Assembly: GCA_027487385.1 (NCBI GenBank) | Contig: JAIYDS010000110.1 | Span: 1 to 55,708, forward strand | Length of the DNA: 55,708 bases | From: Acetobacteraceae bacterium | GTDB taxonomy: Bacteria > Pseudomonadota > Alphaproteobacteria > Acetobacterales > Acetobacteraceae | Direction of reading: 5' to 3' | Part shown: piece by piece, positions 53,832 to 55,708 of the stretch | Numbering within the stretch: the first letter of the stretch is position 1 | How the letters are laid out: each line of letters opens with the position of its first letter | Notes under the pieces: model-generated | Told to the model about the DNA's origin: nothing | The model's input: the letters and a program-made list of their open reading frames with translations, nothing else | Database searches by the model: none | Program-made: the position numbers and the translations under genes

Positions 53832-55708
53832 GTGAACGACACCACCGCCGCCCCGCTTCCCACCGACGACATCTCCACCCCGCGCCCCGATGGCCAGGCG
53901 ATGCGCGATGCCATCCTGCGCAAGCTGACCTATGACCTGGGCAAGAGCCGCAGCGGCGCGCTCGATCGCGACTGGTTCATGGCCACCGCGCTGGCCGTGC
54001 GCGACCGCGTGGTCGAGCCCTGGCTGAACGACATGCGCTCCACCTACAACACCGGCCAGAAGCAGGTGTATTACCTCTCGCTGGAATTCCTGATCGGCCG
54101 CCTGCTGCGCGACAATGTCTCGAATTTCGGCCTGATGGCGGAGGTGAAGGCCGCGCTCGCCTCGCTCGATGTGGATGCGGCCAAGGTCACGGCCGTGGAG
54201 CCCGATGCGGCGCTGGGCAATGGCGGCCTCGGGCGGCTCGCCGCCTGCTTCATGGACAGCCTGGCGAGCCTTTCCATCCCCGCCTTTGGCTATGGCATCC
54301 GCTATGATCACGGCCTGTTTCGCCAGGTGATCCGCCAGGGCTGGCAGGAGGAATATCCAGAAGATTGGCTGCAATTCCAGAATCCCTGGGAATTCGCCCG
54401 CCCCGAGATCGCGCACAGCATCGGCTTCGGCGGCACGGTCGAGGAGGTGAATGGCGAGGATGGCGAGCCGCACCACGTCTGGAAGCCGGCCGAGACGGTG
54501 CTCGCCGTGGCTTACGACACGCCCATCGTCGGCTGGCGCGGCAAGCATGTGAACACGCTGCGCCTCTGGTCCGCCCGCGCGGCGGACCCGCTGAAGATTG
54601 ATGCCTTCAACCGCGGCGACCATATCGGCGCGCTCTCCGACCGCGTGCGCGCCGAGGCGATCTCCCGCCTGCTCTACCCTTCGGATGACAGCGCCGAGGG
54701 GCTGGAATTGCGGCTGCGACAGGAATTCTTCTTCAGCTCCGCCGCGCTCCAGGACCTGATCCGCCGCCATCTGCGCGTCTATGGCGGCATCGAATCCCTG
54801 CCCGAGCGCGTGGCGATCCAGCTGAACGACACCCACCCGGCCATCGTCGTGGCCGAACTGATGCGCATCCTGCTGGATGACCACAAGCTGCCCTGGACCG
54901 AGGCCTGGCGCGTGACGCAGGGCACCATCTCCTACACCAACCACACCCTGCTGCCCGAGGCGCTGGAGACCTGGCCCGTCTCGCTGATGGAGCGGCTGCT
55001 GCCGCGCCACATGCAGATCATCTACATGATCAACGCCGTGCATCTCGATGCGGTGGCGGCCGCGCATCCGGGCGATATGGGCCTGCTCGCCTCCGTCTCG
55101 CTGATCGAGGAGCATCATGGCCGCAAGGTGCGCATGGGCAACCTGGCCTTTGTCGGCTCGCACAAGGTGAATGGCGTCTCGGCCCTGCATTCGGATCTGC
55201 TGAAGAAGACCGTCTTCCACGATCTCAACATGCTCTATCCGGGGCGGATCACGAACAAGACCAACGGCATCACCTTCCGGCGCTGGCTGCAGCAATGCAA
55301 TCCCTGCCTGACCGAGCTGCTGACCGAGACGATCGGCGCCGAATTCCTCGACCGGGCCGAGGCGCTGACGGCGCTCAAGCCTTTCGCCACCGATGCCGGC
55401 TTTCAGGGCCGTTTCGCCGAGGTGAAGCGCACCAACAAGGAGGCGCTGGCCAAGCTGGTCCGCCAGCAGACCGGCATCCGCATTGATCCCGCCGCGCTGT
55501 TCGACGTGCAGATCAAGCGCATCCACGAATACAAGCGGCAATTGCTGAACCTGCTGGAAACGGTGGCGCTCTACAACGAGATGCGCGCCCAGCCGCATAC
55601 CAGCTGGGCGCCGCGCGTGAAGATCTTCGCCGGCAAGGCGGCGGCTAGCTATCACCGCGCCAAGCTCATCATCAAGCTCGCGCATGACATCGCCCGCACC
55701 ATCAACCG
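53832..55708 (+). CDS. glgP: Glycogen/starch phosphorylase (3' end outside window)
   Basis: About 625 codons are present, and the frame is open to the window end. The GT35 enzyme releases glucose-1-phosphate from glycogen. Motifs visible are VYYLSLEFLIGRLLRDN, EPDAALGNGGLGRLAACFMDSLA, YDHGLFRQVI, QLNDTHPAIVVAELMRILLD, SYTNHTLLPEALE and NKTNGITFRRWL, then QIKRIHEYKRQLLN. The PLP-binding lysine region lies beyond the edge. The start is a GTG after a short sequence without a strong Shine-Dalgarno. Confidence 0.95.
   Translation, partial: MNDTTAAPLPTDDISTPRPDGQAMRDAILRKLTYDLGKSRSGALDRDWFMATALAVRDRVVEPWLNDMRSTYNTGQKQVYYLSLEFLIGRLLRDNVSNFGLMAEVKAALASLDVDAAKVTAVEPDAALGNGGLGRLAACFMDSLASLSIPAFGYGIRYDHGLFRQVIRQGWQEEYPEDWLQFQNPWEFARPEIAHSIGFGGTVEEVNGEDGEPHHVWKPAETVLAVAYDTPIVGWRGKHVNTLRLWSARAADPLKIDAFNRGDHIGALSDRVRAEAISRLLYPSDDSAEGLELRLRQEFFFSSAALQDLIRRHLRVYGGIESLPERVAIQLNDTHPAIVVAELMRILLDDHKLPWTEAWRVTQGTISYTNHTLLPEALETWPVSLMERLLPRHMQIIYMINAVHLDAVAAAHPGDMGLLASVSLIEEHHGRKVRMGNLAFVGSHKVNGVSALHSDLLKKTVFHDLNMLYPGRITNKTNGITFRRWLQQCNPCLTELLTETIGAEFLDRAEALTALKPFATDAGFQGRFAEVKRTNKEALAKLVRQQTGIRIDPAALFDVQIKRIHEYKRQLLNLLETVALYNEMRAQPHTSWAPRVKIFAGKAAASYHRAKLIIKLAHDIARTIN

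Noticed and set aside
53796-55685. A 629-codon leftward frame opposite glycogen phosphorylase
   Set aside because: Antisense shadow; the + strand frame carries a full set of phosphorylase motifs.

Overview
The window is very GC-rich DNA from an alphaproteobacterium. Several traits together suggest Acetobacteraceae (a Roseomonas-like genus): separate ureA and ureB genes, several solitary periplasmic binding proteins of the tripartite-tricarboxylate (Bug) type, a pstSCAB-phoU-phoB locus, frequent GTG starts, and ATGA or GTGA stop/start overlaps. This assignment is an inference; there is no rRNA or other marker gene in the window. I saw no tRNA, rRNA, CRISPR array or prophage.

Layout. 1-217: tail of an IS5-type transposase butting against a two-hairpin intergenic repeat, which recurs inverted at 21399-21487. 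217-2390: acyl-CoA ligase and HCCA-isomerase-like gene. 2538-5058: taurine/nitrate-type ABC transporter. 4931-7008: a leftward group encoding a DUF2092 lipoprotein, a Gly/Pro-rich secreted protein and a small secreted protein. 7211-13271: a probable catabolic operon with an amino-acid-type ABC transporter, two tandem amidohydrolases and an LtnD-like dehydrogenase. 13334-13691: two very small envelope genes. 13774-16551: GT61 glycosyltransferase and two methyltransferases. 16720-21383: a Bug binding protein, a YbaK deacylase, and a housekeeping run (CnoX-like thioredoxin, LON-domain protein, Trm112, DUF971, hydrolase). 21492-28067: binding proteins, a PhyH dioxygenase, NIPSNAP and NHL proteins.

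28117-33955 is a complete urease operon (ureD-A-B-C-E-F-G). It carries two unexpected coding regions: a 41-codon in-frame-duplicated small ORF fitted exactly between ureA and ureB, and a 239-codon basic protein rich in LGLRP-like motifs fitted exactly between ureB and ureC. Leftward of urease lie an MFS transporter and a cobalt-type nitrile hydratase whose beta subunit is split into two genes (34029-36581). Nitrile hydratase makes amides and urease releases ammonia, so the neighbourhood may serve nitrogen acquisition, although no amidase is present.

37442-42772 is the high-affinity phosphate locus pstSCAB-phoU-phoB, without phoR in the window. It is followed by a convergent RTX calcium-binding-repeat gene whose upstream region (44030-44684) is strikingly AT-rich. 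44685-55708 holds a ThDP enzyme, an unknown membrane protein, fdhD, an FMN-dependent monooxygenase with a Bug protein, two SDRs with an esterase, a PfkB sugar kinase and the 5' part of glycogen phosphorylase, which runs off the end. The most unusual material is the pair of extra genes inside the urease operon, followed by the three-gene nitrile hydratase and the dispersed repeat.
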